A DNA stretch of 10,468 bases from CAZNLS01 sp964573895 (GTDB lineage: Bacteria; Acidobacteriota; Aminicenantia; UBA2199). A program made the translations under genes and the position numbers. The notes beneath the pieces are model-generated. The model was not told where the DNA came from. It worked only from the letters and a program-made list of their open reading frames with translations, and searched no databases. Positions 1 through 5,733 of this stretch are shown piece by piece. The stretch covers positions 1 to 10,468 of the forward strand of contig CAZNLS010000084.1 of assembly GCA_964573895.1 (NCBI GenBank). Direction: 5' to 3'. Within the stretch, counting starts at the first letter, position 1. Every line of letters starts with the position of its first letter.

Positions 1-101
1 AGCTGATAACTCCTATAGCAATGGAGAAAGGTTTGAAATTTGCTATCAGGGAAGGCGGAAGAACTATCGGAGCCGGGTCTGTTACGGATATTGTTGAATA
101 G
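1..101 (+). CDS. tuf: Elongation factor Tu, C-terminal end (partial)
   Basis: The last 32 codons of EF-Tu, the GTPase that carries aminoacyl-tRNA to the ribosome. The frame is read from base 3 and ends at TAG (99-101). The visible peptide includes the family's C-terminal signature FAIREGGRTIGAGSV, part of the third beta-barrel domain that contacts tRNA. The GTP-binding domain lies outside the window, so completeness of the gene cannot be judged. The stop codon is fused to the Shine-Dalgarno site of rpsJ, only 8 bases downstream, so tuf and rpsJ are very probably co-transcribed. The tuf-rpsJ order is a common bacterial arrangement at the str/S10 join. The final residues TDIVE vary among species and carry no special message. 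Confidence 0.97.
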   Translation, partial: LITPIAMEKGLKFAIREGGRTIGAGSVTDIVE

Positions 102-109
102 GAGAGGAG
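101..109 (+). promoter_or_regulatory. Ribosome binding site of rpsJ, overlapping the tuf stop
   Basis: GGAGAGGAG directly precedes the rpsJ ATG. Its first G is the last base of the tuf TAG stop. GGAG at 101-104 leaves 5 bases to the start. Termination on tuf and initiation on rpsJ would occupy the same site, which suggests coupling. No S10 leader fits in this 8-base gap. Confidence 0.85.
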
Positions 110-418
110 ATGGCAAATAAAATAATTATTAAATTAAAATCATTTGATAGCAGGGTACTGGACAAATCTTCCGAAGAGATAACATCCAAGGCAAAACGTA
201 CCGGAGCCACAGTAGCGGGACCGGTTCCTATACCAACGAAAATAGAGCGGTTTTGTGTTCTTAGATCTCCTCATGTTGATAAAAAGTCCAGAGAACATTT
301 CGAAAGAAGAACGCACTCGAGGCTGATCCATATACTTGAACATAATGATGATACAATAGCTGAATTAAAAAAAATGGATCTCCCGGCTGGTGTTGAAGTC
401 GAGGTAAAATCCAATTAG
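110..418 (+). CDS. rpsJ: 30S ribosomal protein S10 (also NusE)
   Basis: S10 sits in the head of the 30S subunit; in characterised bacteria it also pairs with NusB in transcription antitermination. The 102-residue product matches the usual length. It has the N-terminal strand KIIIKLKSFD, the loop GPVPIPTK (about residues 37-44), and the family signature VLRSPHVDKKSREHFERRTH (about 50-69), which includes the extended loop that reaches into the head. The start is set by the adjacent GGAG site. The gene follows tuf by 8 bases and precedes rplC by 11. In enterobacteria a long leader upstream of rpsJ mediates L4 feedback; nothing comparable exists here. A run of eight A at 367-374 lies within Leu-Lys-Lys-Met codons. 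Confidence 0.98.
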   Translation: MANKIIIKLKSFDSRVLDKSSEEITSKAKRTGATVAGPVPIPTKIERFCVLRSPHVDKKSREHFERRTHSRLIHILEHNDDTIAELKKMDLPAGVEVEVKSN

Positions 419-429
419 AAGGTGAAACA

Positions 430-1065
430 ATGATCGAAGGATTGATAGGGAAAAAAATAGGGATGACCCAAATATTTACAGAAGATGGAAATGTTGTTCC
501 GGTGACAGTTATAAAGGCCGGGCCGTGCCTGGTCGTTCAGAAAAAAAGTGGAAAAGAGAAAGGTGAAAACAAAGTTCAGCTTGGATATGTTGAAGACAAG
601 AAGGTTAAGAATATTAATAAACCGATGAACGGTCATTTTGAAAAAGCTAAAGTACCACCGGTTAAAGTCTTGAAAGAGTTTCAGATAGATGATGATGATT
701 TGAAAGCTGGTGACAGTATTAAAGCCGATATATTCGAAGAGAAAGAAACCGTAAAAGTTTCAGGCGATACAAAAGGGAAGGGATTCCAGGGAGTCGTTAG
801 AAGATGGAATTTTGCAGGCGGGAAATCTTCCCATGGTTCGATGCACCACAGACGTCCGGGTTCAATCGGCATGTGTGCTTATCCCGGAGAAGTCATCAAG
901 GGACAAAAAATGCCCGGCAGAATGGGTGGAAAAAGAAAAACCGTGAAAGGTGTTAAAGTAGTCAGGATTGATCTGGAAAGAAATATCATCCTTTTAAAAG
1001 GATCAATTCCTGGTTTTAATGGCAATTATGTATATGTTATGAAAAATTCCTTCAAGAGGGGTTAG
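430..1065 (+). CDS. rplC: 50S ribosomal protein L3
   Basis: L3 is an early-assembly protein bound to 23S rRNA near its 3' end, with a loop reaching toward the peptidyl transferase centre. The 211 residues compare with about 209 in E. coli. The N-terminus GLIGKKIGMTQIFTEDG is typical. The central signature KGKGFQGVVRRWNF (115-128) is followed by the loop HRRPGSIGMCAYPG (140-153) and KMPGRMGGKR (160-169). In E. coli the loop carries Gln150, methylated by PrmB; the aligned position here is Ala150, so that modification is not expected. This is common outside proteobacteria. A short acidic run of four GAT codons (Asp87-90) lies before the central domain. AAGGTG at 419-424 serves as binding site, and the stop TAG is 3 bases before rplD. 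Confidence 0.98.
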   Translation: MIEGLIGKKIGMTQIFTEDGNVVPVTVIKAGPCLVVQKKSGKEKGENKVQLGYVEDKKVKNINKPMNGHFEKAKVPPVKVLKEFQIDDDDLKAGDSIKADIFEEKETVKVSGDTKGKGFQGVVRRWNFAGGKSSHGSMHHRRPGSIGMCAYPGEVIKGQKMPGRMGGKRKTVKGVKVVRIDLERNIILLKGSIPGFNGNYVYVMKNSFKRG

Positions 1066-1068
1066 GAA

Positions 1069-1689
1069 ATGGTTAAATTGAAGATCAAAAATATAAATAA
1101 TGAAGAAGTCAGTGATATAGATCTTCCGGAAGAGATATTTAATTATCCTTTGAAAGAACATCTGGTCTATGAAGCTGTCAGGAATTTCAATGCAAATCAG
1201 AGAAGAGGAACCGCATCAACTAAAACACGCGGAAAAGTCACCGGGAGTAATAAAAAGCTTTGGAAACAGAAGGGCACAGGGAGGGCAAGAGTTGGTTCTG
1301 CAAAGAGTCCGCTGTGGCGCTCGGGCGGGACGACTTTCGGGCCTCAGCCCAGAGACTATTCCTACACTATGCCCCGGAAGGCAAAGAGAAATGCTTTGAA
1401 ATCAGTACTTTCGGATAAAGTAAGGAACGAGAAACTTCATATTATTGATAAGCTGGAATTGGAATCGAATAAAACAAAAGAGACACTTTCAAAGCTTAAT
1501 AAATTCGATTTTGACAAAATGCTAATCGTAGATACTAGAGAGAATTCAAACTTAATGCTTTCAACCAGAAACCTGAAGAATGTCAAAAGTATAGATTTTA
1601 GTGAAATAAATATCTATGATTCACTTAAATATACTCATATCATGTTCTCAGTTGATGCTGTAAAGAATTTAATGGAGGTCCTGAAATGA
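1069..1689 (+). CDS. rplD: 50S ribosomal protein L4
   Basis: L4 binds 23S rRNA and sends a long loop into the exit tunnel, where it helps form the constriction and touches macrolides. The 206 residues fit the family. The tunnel loop is clear: RRGTASTKTRGKVTGS (45-60), then KQKGTGRARVGS (66-77) and SPLWRSGGTTFGPQPRDYSY (80-99). The lysine matching E. coli Lys63, a known erythromycin resistance site, is intact (Lys68). The usual Pro of the KKPW motif is Leu64. The C-terminal globular part is ordinary and ends AVKNLMEVLK. In gamma-proteobacteria L4 represses its own operon through the S10 leader, which is absent here. The binding site GAGGGG (1056-1061) lies across the end of rplC. The stop overlaps the rplW start (ATGA). 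Confidence 0.98.
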   Translation: MVKLKIKNINNEEVSDIDLPEEIFNYPLKEHLVYEAVRNFNANQRRGTASTKTRGKVTGSNKKLWKQKGTGRARVGSAKSPLWRSGGTTFGPQPRDYSYTMPRKAKRNALKSVLSDKVRNEKLHIIDKLELESNKTKETLSKLNKFDFDKMLIVDTRENSNLMLSTRNLKNVKSIDFSEINIYDSLKYTHIMFSVDAVKNLMEVLK

Positions 1690-1979
1690 AACTTGAGTAC
1701 AGGGATATATTAGTGGCTCCGCTCGTAACGGAAAAATCAACGGATATGAAAGATCAGCTTCACTGTCTATGCTTCAAGGTGCACAGAAATTCAAACAAGT
1801 TACTGGTGAAAGAAGCGGTTGAAAAATTATTCAATACCAGCGTGGAGTCTGTCAAATTAATGAATTATTACGGTAAAGAGAAGAGATATGGAAGGTATAC
1901 GGGAAGAAGAGCTCAGTGGAAAAAAGCTTATGTGAAACTTAAGAAAGAAGCTAAAATGATAGAATATTTTGAGGTATAA
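1686..1979 (+). CDS. rplW: 50S ribosomal protein L23
   Basis: L23 lies at the tunnel exit and is the docking point for trigger factor and SRP. The 97-residue product has the usual ILVAPLVTEKS start (8-18). Glu16 aligns with E. coli Glu18, the trigger-factor contact. The later region includes GRYTGRRAQWKKAYVKLK, the rRNA-binding part of the family (E. coli has GRRSDWKKAYV). The start ATG (1686-1688) overlaps the rplD stop by 4 bases, and GGAGGT at 1674-1679 inside rplD leaves 6 bases, so translational coupling is likely. The C-terminus is short, ending IEYFEV. Only 2 bases separate it from rplB. Confidence 0.98.
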   Translation: MKLEYRDILVAPLVTEKSTDMKDQLHCLCFKVHRNSNKLLVKEAVEKLFNTSVESVKLMNYYGKEKRYGRYTGRRAQWKKAYVKLKKEAKMIEYFEV

Positions 1980-1981
1980 CT

Positions 1982-2806
1982 ATGGGAATAAAAGTATATA
2001 ATCCGGTAACGCCGGGTCAGAGAGGAAAAACAGGCTATACATTCGATGAGTTAACAACGGATAAACCCTACAGGAAGCTCGTAACCAAATTGAAAAAATC
2101 CGGTGGAAGAAACAGCGAAGGAAGAATTACAATAAGATTCAGAGGCGGCGGACACAAGAGAAAATACAGAATTATTGACTTCAAACGGAATAAATTTGAT
2201 GTGGGTGGAATTGTAGAAACGGTTGAATATGATCCAAACCGGACAACAAGGATTTCTCTTATCAAATATTCTGATGGTGAGAGAAGATATATTCTGACTC
2301 CTGTGGGAGTAAAGACAGGTGATAAAATTATTTCTGCAACAGGAGAAGCGGACATTACTCCGGGAAATTCATTGTTGTTGAAGAATATACCTGTCGGTAC
2401 GGTTATTCACAATATTGAATACATTCCCGGAAAAGGCGGACAAATAGCAAGATCAGCCGGCTCACATGCTACCCTGATGGCAAAAGAGGGTAAATATGCT
2501 CTTTTGAAAATGCCTTCAGGCGAATTGAGAAAAGTATTGGTAGGATGCAGGGCGACAATTGGCCAGCTTGGTAATATTGAACATGGCAATATTAAAATAG
2601 GGAAAGCCGGAAGAACAAGATGGATGGGAAGAAGAGGTCATGTTAGAGGAACAGTTATGAATCCGATCGATCACCCGCACGGAGGCGGTGAGGGTAAGAC
2701 AAAAGGCGGCCGAATCCCGGTTACTCCCTGGGGAAAACCTACCAAAGGATATAAAACCAGACGTAATAAAAGAACCGATAAATTTATCGTTAAAAGGAGA
2801 AAGTAG
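1982..2806 (+). CDS. rplB: 50S ribosomal protein L2
   Basis: L2 is a primary 23S rRNA-binding protein needed for subunit joining and peptidyl transferase function. The 274 residues match the usual 273-277. Visible blocks are GGRNSEGRITIRFRGGGHKR (41-60), the OB-fold region around FDVGGIVETVEYDPNRTT, and the SH3-like domain with IPGKGGQIARSAGSHA (148-163) and PSGELRKVLVGCRATIG (178-194). The extended C-terminal tail holds MNPIDHPHGGGEGKTKGG (226-243). His231 lies in the motif of the functionally important E. coli His229. The segment GRRGHVRG has Gly where RPxVRG is usual. The tail ends in a basic KRRK. The binding site is GAGGT (1971-1975) inside rplW, 6 bases before the ATG. Confidence 0.98.
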   Translation: MGIKVYNPVTPGQRGKTGYTFDELTTDKPYRKLVTKLKKSGGRNSEGRITIRFRGGGHKRKYRIIDFKRNKFDVGGIVETVEYDPNRTTRISLIKYSDGERRYILTPVGVKTGDKIISATGEADITPGNSLLLKNIPVGTVIHNIEYIPGKGGQIARSAGSHATLMAKEGKYALLKMPSGELRKVLVGCRATIGQLGNIEHGNIKIGKAGRTRWMGRRGHVRGTVMNPIDHPHGGGEGKTKGGRIPVTPWGKPTKGYKTRRNKRTDKFIVKRRK

Positions 2807-2810
2807 ATAA

Positions 2811-3086
2811 ATGGGCAGATCAGTAAAAAAAGGCATATATATCAATGAGAAACTTTTTAAAAAAGTTCTGGAAGTAAAAAACGGTAAAAAACATGAAGTG
2901 ATAAGAACCTGGTCGAGAAGATCTACTGTTGTTCCGGAAATGGTCGGTTTGACAATAGCAGTTCATAACGGGAAAAAATTTATTCCGGTGTTCATCTCTG
3001 AAAATATGGTGGGTTATAAGCTGGGAGAATTTTCCGAAACCAGAATGTATAAAGGCCATACTTCGAAAGACGGTAAAGCAAAGTAA
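2811..3086 (+). CDS. rpsS: 30S ribosomal protein S19
   Basis: S19 sits at the top of the 30S head, paired with S13, and contacts the A-site tRNA region. The 91 residues are the usual size. The core TWSRRSTVVPEMVGLTIAVH (33-52) and NGKKFIPVFISENMVGYKLG (53-72), with GEFSETRMYKGH after it, identifies the family. Two normally constant points differ: the N-terminal KKGPF is KKGIY (residues 6-10), and VGHKLGEF is VGYKLGEF (His to Tyr69). The reading frame is otherwise intact. AAGGAGA at 2794-2800, inside the end of rplB, is 10 bases before the ATG, a rather long spacing. Confidence 0.98.
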   Translation: MGRSVKKGIYINEKLFKKVLEVKNGKKHEVIRTWSRRSTVVPEMVGLTIAVHNGKKFIPVFISENMVGYKLGEFSETRMYKGHTSKDGKAK

Positions 3087-3099
3087 TAGGAGGATTTGT

Positions 3100-3453
3100 A
3101 TGGGTGAAGTGGCAGTTTCAAAATCAAAATATATGAGGATCTCTCCAAGGAAGTGCAGACTGGTTGTTGATTTGATCCGGGATATGGATGCAGGGGAAGC
3201 TCTGACCGTTCTCAAATTCTCGAAAAAGAAGAAAGCGGCAGACATTGTATTTAAAACTCTTAATTCAGCAGTAGCAAATGCACAGGTAAAATTTCCGAAT
3301 GTCGATGTAGATAATCTATATATATCGAGAGCATTCGTTGATGAGGCACCCAGCCTGAAAAGATTCAGGGCTGTTCCCAGGGGAAGAGGTGTCAGAATAT
3401 TGAAAAGATACTCACATGTAACTATATATTTATCAGAAAAAGAGGAGAAATAA
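3100..3453 (+). CDS. rplV: 50S ribosomal protein L22
   Basis: L22 is a 23S rRNA-binding protein whose long beta-hairpin lines the exit tunnel beside L4. The 117 residues fit the 110-120 range. The start region has SKYMRISPRKCRLVVDLIR (9-27). The middle has KKAADIVFKTLNSAVANA. The tunnel hairpin (about 80-101) reads VDEAPSLKRFRAVPRGRGVR with no deletion of the kind linked to macrolide resistance; the usual PRARGRA is AVPRGRG. The C-terminus KRYSHVTIYLSEKEEK is typical. AGGAGG at 3088-3093, 6 bases before ATG, is a near-perfect binding site. The 13-base gap after rpsS ties for the largest in the window. The stop TAA shares one base with the rpsC start (TAATG). Confidence 0.98.
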   Translation: MGEVAVSKSKYMRISPRKCRLVVDLIRDMDAGEALTVLKFSKKKKAADIVFKTLNSAVANAQVKFPNVDVDNLYISRAFVDEAPSLKRFRAVPRGRGVRILKRYSHVTIYLSEKEEK

Positions 3454-4136
3454 TGGGTCAGAAAACACATCCTTTTGGATTCAGACTGGGATTTAATAAA
3501 AACTGGTACTCTTTATGGTACAGCAAAGGAAAGAATTATGTAGAACTTTTACATGCCGATCTAAAGATCCGGAATACATTGAAGAAAGAGTACAAACATG
3601 CCGGGATAGCATCAATTGAATTAAAGAGGATCTCAGATACGATAAGGGTCCAGATAAATACTTCAAGGCCCGGAATTATTATTGGCAAAGGCGGTTCGGG
3701 TATTCAGAAAATTAAAAAAGATATTGCAAAACTCGCAGGAAAAAATACTGATAAGATACTTGTTGATGTTATTGAGATAAAATATCCCGAACTTGTAGCC
3801 CAGCTCGTTGCCGAAGGAGTAGCATATCAGATTGAACGCAGAATTTCCTTCAGGAGAGCAATGAGAAAATCTGTTGATTCATCTCTCAGAGCCGGTGCCA
3901 TTGGAATTAAGGTAAGGGTCTCCGGAAGATTGGGCGGAAATGAAATTGCTCGTTCAGAATGGTATCTAGTCGGGAAACTCCCTCTGCAGACACTTAAAGC
4001 AGATATTGATTACGGTTATGCCAAGGCACATACCGATTATGGAATAATCGGAGTAAAAGTTTGGATTTATGCAGGCGACAAAGAGAAGGAACGGTATAAA
4101 AAACAGGTGCTGGAGATTGAGGAAAAAGGAGAATAA
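3453..4136 (+). CDS. rpsC: 30S ribosomal protein S3
   Basis: S3 lies at the mRNA entry channel of the 30S subunit and contributes to helicase action. The 227 residues compare with 233 in E. coli. It begins MGQKTHPFGFRLG, typical for the family. A KH domain covers about 40-110 with the RNA-binding loop GKGG (78-81) in RPGIIIGKGGSGIQKI. The C-terminal domain includes FRRAMRKSVDSSLRAGAIGI, then KVRVSGRLGGNEIARSEWY and DYGYAKAHTDYGIIGVKVWI. The tail is short and charged (EEKGE). Translation starts at a TAATG junction with rplV, and GAGGAG (3442-3447) inside rplV is the binding site. Confidence 0.98.
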   Translation: MGQKTHPFGFRLGFNKNWYSLWYSKGKNYVELLHADLKIRNTLKKEYKHAGIASIELKRISDTIRVQINTSRPGIIIGKGGSGIQKIKKDIAKLAGKNTDKILVDVIEIKYPELVAQLVAEGVAYQIERRISFRRAMRKSVDSSLRAGAIGIKVRVSGRLGGNEIARSEWYLVGKLPLQTLKADIDYGYAKAHTDYGIIGVKVWIYAGDKEKERYKKQVLEIEEKGE

Positions 4137-4138
4137 AA

Positions 4139-4543
4139 ATGTTAATGCCGAAAAAAGTAAAACACAGGAAGGTTTTCAGGGGAAAACGGCGCGGTGTTGC
4201 GACCAAAGGAAATAAACTTTCCTTCGGAGATTATGGACTTCAGTCACTGGAAAACTGCTGGATAACAGCCAGGCAGATTGAAGCTGGCAGGGTTGCTATA
4301 AACAGATATATAAATAGAGGCGGAAAACTCTGGATAAGACTTTTTCCATATAAACCGGTAACTTCCAAACCGGTTGAAGTCAGAATGGGAAAAGGAAAGG
4401 GAGATCCGGAATTCTGGATTGATGTCGTTAAACGCGGTCGAATCATCTATGAACTGGAAGGAGTGGATGAAGCCACTGCCAAAGAAGCAATGAGGCTGGC
4501 GCAAATGAAATTCCCAATAAAGACCAGGTTTATTTCAAGGTAA
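4139..4543 (+). CDS. rplP: 50S ribosomal protein L16
   Basis: L16 helps shape the A-site side of the peptidyl transferase region and stabilises tRNA. The 134 residues are close to E. coli's 136. The start MLMPKKVKHRK is the family form; a second ATG two codons in (4145) is possible, but AAGGAG at 4126-4131 is 7 bases from the first. Core motifs are SFGDYGLQSLENCWITARQI (28-47), then FPYKPVTSKPVEVRMGKGKG (69-88) and GDPEFW. Arg82 aligns with E. coli Arg81, the residue hydroxylated by RoxA (YcfD) in that species; whether this organism has the enzyme is not visible. The C-terminus AQMKFPIKTRFISR is ordinary. Confidence 0.98.
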   Translation: MLMPKKVKHRKVFRGKRRGVATKGNKLSFGDYGLQSLENCWITARQIEAGRVAINRYINRGGKLWIRLFPYKPVTSKPVEVRMGKGKGDPEFWIDVVKRGRIIYELEGVDEATAKEAMRLAQMKFPIKTRFISR

Positions 4544-4556
4544 ATGGAGTAAGATA

Positions 4557-4766
4557 ATGAAGAGTAAAGAGATCAGATCATTGACCGAAGAGGAATTGAT
4601 CAGTAAACTCGCCGAGAACAGGGATAAACTGTTTAAGCAGAAGATCCAGAAATCTTTAGGTCAGGCTGATGATTCCGGTAAACTGAGAGATACGAAGAAA
4701 GATATAGCCAGAATTTTGACTATATTAAATGAAAAGAGGAAGACAAATGGAAAACAGAAAAAGTAG
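4557..4766 (+). CDS. rpmC: 50S ribosomal protein L29
   Basis: L29 is a small helical hairpin protein near the tunnel exit next to L23. The 69 residues compare with about 63 in E. coli. MKSKEIRSLTEEELISKL (1-18) forms the first helix and DTKKDIARILTILNEKRK the second, both typical. The loop segment LFKQKIQKSLGQ keeps the family's Gly-Gln but has FKQK where FNLR is common. The last 20 bases of the gene also encode the start of rpsQ in another frame, so the extra lysine-rich C-terminus (NGKQKK) is constrained by two readings. GGAG at 4546-4549 is 7 bases before the ATG. Confidence 0.97.
   Translation: MKSKEIRSLTEEELISKLAENRDKLFKQKIQKSLGQADDSGKLRDTKKDIARILTILNEKRKTNGKQKK
4735..4742 (+). promoter_or_regulatory. 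Ribosome binding site that fixes the rpsQ start
   Basis: AGAGGAAG lies inside rpmC, with its GAGGA core (4736-4740) 6 bases before the ATG at 4747. The in-frame ATG further upstream at 4729 has only AT-rich sequence before it and no Shine-Dalgarno match. The S17 family alignment also begins near the 4747 Met, so the shorter start is preferred. Confidence 0.85.
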
Positions 4767-5031
4767 TGAAATCTATTTGACGGGACTTGTGATCTCATCA
4801 AAGATGGATAAGACTGTGGCTGTAAGTGTTGAAAGAATTTTTCTGCATCCGGTCTATAAGAAGGTTGTAAGAAGAAGAAGAAAGTATATTGCACACGATG
4901 AAAAAAACAGCTGCAAGCCGGGTGATAAAGTGAGGATCAAGCTGGTCAAGCCGATTAGTAAACAGAAAAAATGGCTTGTTTACGAATTGATCTCATCAGG
5001 GGTCTCGGAAGTGAAGGAGGAACAGATATGA
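4747..5031 (+). CDS. rpsQ: 30S ribosomal protein S17
   Basis: S17 is an OB-fold protein that binds 16S rRNA early in 30S assembly. From the ATG at 4747 it has 94 residues, within the 80-100 family range. The core LTGLVISSKMDKTVAVSVER (11-30), HPVYKKVVRRRRKYIAHDE (34-52) and NSCKPGDKVRIKLVKPISK (54-72), followed by KW, is typical. Four consecutive AGA codons and an AAG (4870-4884) encode RRRRK at a position normally basic. The C-terminal extension after ELISS is acidic and probably disordered (inference). It overlaps rpmC by 20 bases and its TGA overlaps the rplN ATG (ATGA), so the usual S10/spc boundary has no gap here. Confidence 0.97.
   Translation: MENRKSSEIYLTGLVISSKMDKTVAVSVERIFLHPVYKKVVRRRRKYIAHDEKNSCKPGDKVRIKLVKPISKQKKWLVYELISSGVSEVKEEQI
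5014..5020 (+). promoter_or_regulatory. Ribosome binding site that fixes the rplN start
   Basis: AAGGAGG, a full match to the usual anti-Shine-Dalgarno complement, lies 7 bases before the ATG at 5028. The longer in-frame ATG at 4971 would add 19 residues unlike L14, encoded by rpsQ sequence. Confidence 0.9.
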
Positions 5032-5396
5032 TCCAGATGCAGACGAGGCTGAAAGTGGCTGATAATTCCGGCGCAAAAGAGGTCATGTTTATCCGTGCTC
5101 TCGGCGGCGGGGTTGGAAAGATAGCGCATATTGGAGATGTTTTTGTAGGTACTGTAAAATCTGCCGAGCCGAATTCCAAGATAAGAAAGGGTGATGTCAT
5201 CAATGCAGTCATAGTCAGGACAAGAAAAGAGGTGAGAAGAAGGGATGGATCATATATCCGATTTTCTGATAATGCAGCAGTTATAATTGACAAACAGGGT
5301 GAACCGATTGGGACAAGAGTATTTGGTCCTGTTGCACGGGAATTGCGTGAAAAGAAATTTATGAAAATTGTATCTCTTGCCCCGGAGGTGACCTGA
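5028..5396 (+). CDS. rplN: 50S ribosomal protein L14
   Basis: L14 is a beta-barrel protein on the 50S interface that forms an intersubunit bridge and is the known binding target of the silencing factor RsfS. From the ATG at 5028 it is 122 residues, exactly the usual length. It starts MIQMQTRLKVADNSGAKEVM (1-20), the standard signature. It continues with GDVFVGTVKSAEPNSKIRKG (37-56) and DVINAVIVRTRKE, then FSDNAAVIIDKQGEPIGTRV (79-98) and FGPVARELREKKFMKIVSLA (99-118). No unusual residues are seen. It is the first spc-operon gene in E. coli, but here its start lies inside rpsQ, so a dedicated promoter would have to be within rpsQ coding sequence. Confidence 0.98.
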   Translation: MIQMQTRLKVADNSGAKEVMFIRALGGGVGKIAHIGDVFVGTVKSAEPNSKIRKGDVINAVIVRTRKEVRRRDGSYIRFSDNAAVIIDKQGEPIGTRVFGPVARELREKKFMKIVSLAPEVT

Positions 5397-5397
5397 A

Positions 5398-5724
5398 ATG
5401 GGAAAAATGAAATTACGTAAAAATGATCCGGTAATTGTAAAAAGAGGGAAAAAAGAGGACAAAGGAAAAAGAGGAAAGGTTGTAAGGATAATTCCTTCAA
5501 AAAATAGAATTGTAGTGGAGAAAGTACATATCTTAAAAGAGTATGTTCGTCCCAATCCCCAGAAAAATATTCAGGGCGGTATTGTTGAAATAGAAGGATC
5601 AATACCCATGTCCAGTGTAATGTACTATTGCAATGATTGTGAACAGGGAGTACGGATTGGATATAAGATTGAGAAAGATGCTAAATTGAGGGTCTGTAAA
5701 AAGTGCGGTGTGATTCTTGATTAG
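5398..5724 (+). CDS. rplX: 50S ribosomal protein L24, zinc-ribbon form
   Basis: L24 starts 50S assembly by binding the 5' end of 23S rRNA and later sits by the tunnel exit. The 108 residues contain an N-terminal KOW domain (about 4-40: KLRKNDPVIVKRGKKEDKGK, then RGKVVRIIPSKNRIVVE) followed by the family segment KEYVRPNPQKNIQGGIVEIE. The C-terminus has Cys78-x2-Cys81 and Cys100-x2-Cys103, a plausible zinc ribbon. Such a site is common in many bacteria but absent from E. coli L24. All four cysteines are present. GGAGGTG at 5384-5390 lies inside rplN, 7 bases before the ATG, and the genes are 1 base apart. Confidence 0.98.
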   Translation: MGKMKLRKNDPVIVKRGKKEDKGKRGKVVRIIPSKNRIVVEKVHILKEYVRPNPQKNIQGGIVEIEGSIPMSSVMYYCNDCEQGVRIGYKIEKDAKLRVCKKCGVILD

Positions 5725-5733
5725 AGGTGAAAA

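Noticed and set aside
367..374. Run of eight A in rpsJ as a possible programmed slippage site
   Set aside because: S10 continues in frame to its normal end. There is no alternative product of interest, and A runs are expected in AT-rich lysine-rich genes.
1169..1399. Second plus-strand frame of 76 codons inside rplD
   Set aside because: Fully inside the conserved L4 loop, with no Shine-Dalgarno site and no recognisable family.
2807..2810. Search for promoters, leaders or terminators between genes
   Set aside because: All gaps are 13 bases or less; none can hold a hairpin terminator or a -35/-10 pair. I report none.
2820..3470. Long minus-strand open frame of 216 codons opposite rpsS and rplV
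   Set aside because: It is the mirror of two clear ribosomal protein genes. Its product is rich in Phe, Leu and Ser, as expected from the complement of purine-rich coding DNA.
4870..4884. AGA triplet repeat in rpsQ as a possible phase-variable tract
   Set aside because: Encodes RRRRK at a position that is basic across S17 proteins; four codons in an essential gene are not a plausible contingency repeat.
4971..5027. Upstream extension of rplN by 19 codons
   Set aside because: Within rpsQ; the start at 5028 gives exactly the 122 residues usual for L14 and has AAGGAGG in place.
4955..5602. Minus-strand open frame of 215 codons opposite rplN and rplX
   Set aside because: Same reason: low-complexity Phe/Leu/Ser/Pro product complementary to well-identified genes, with no sign of its own gene context.
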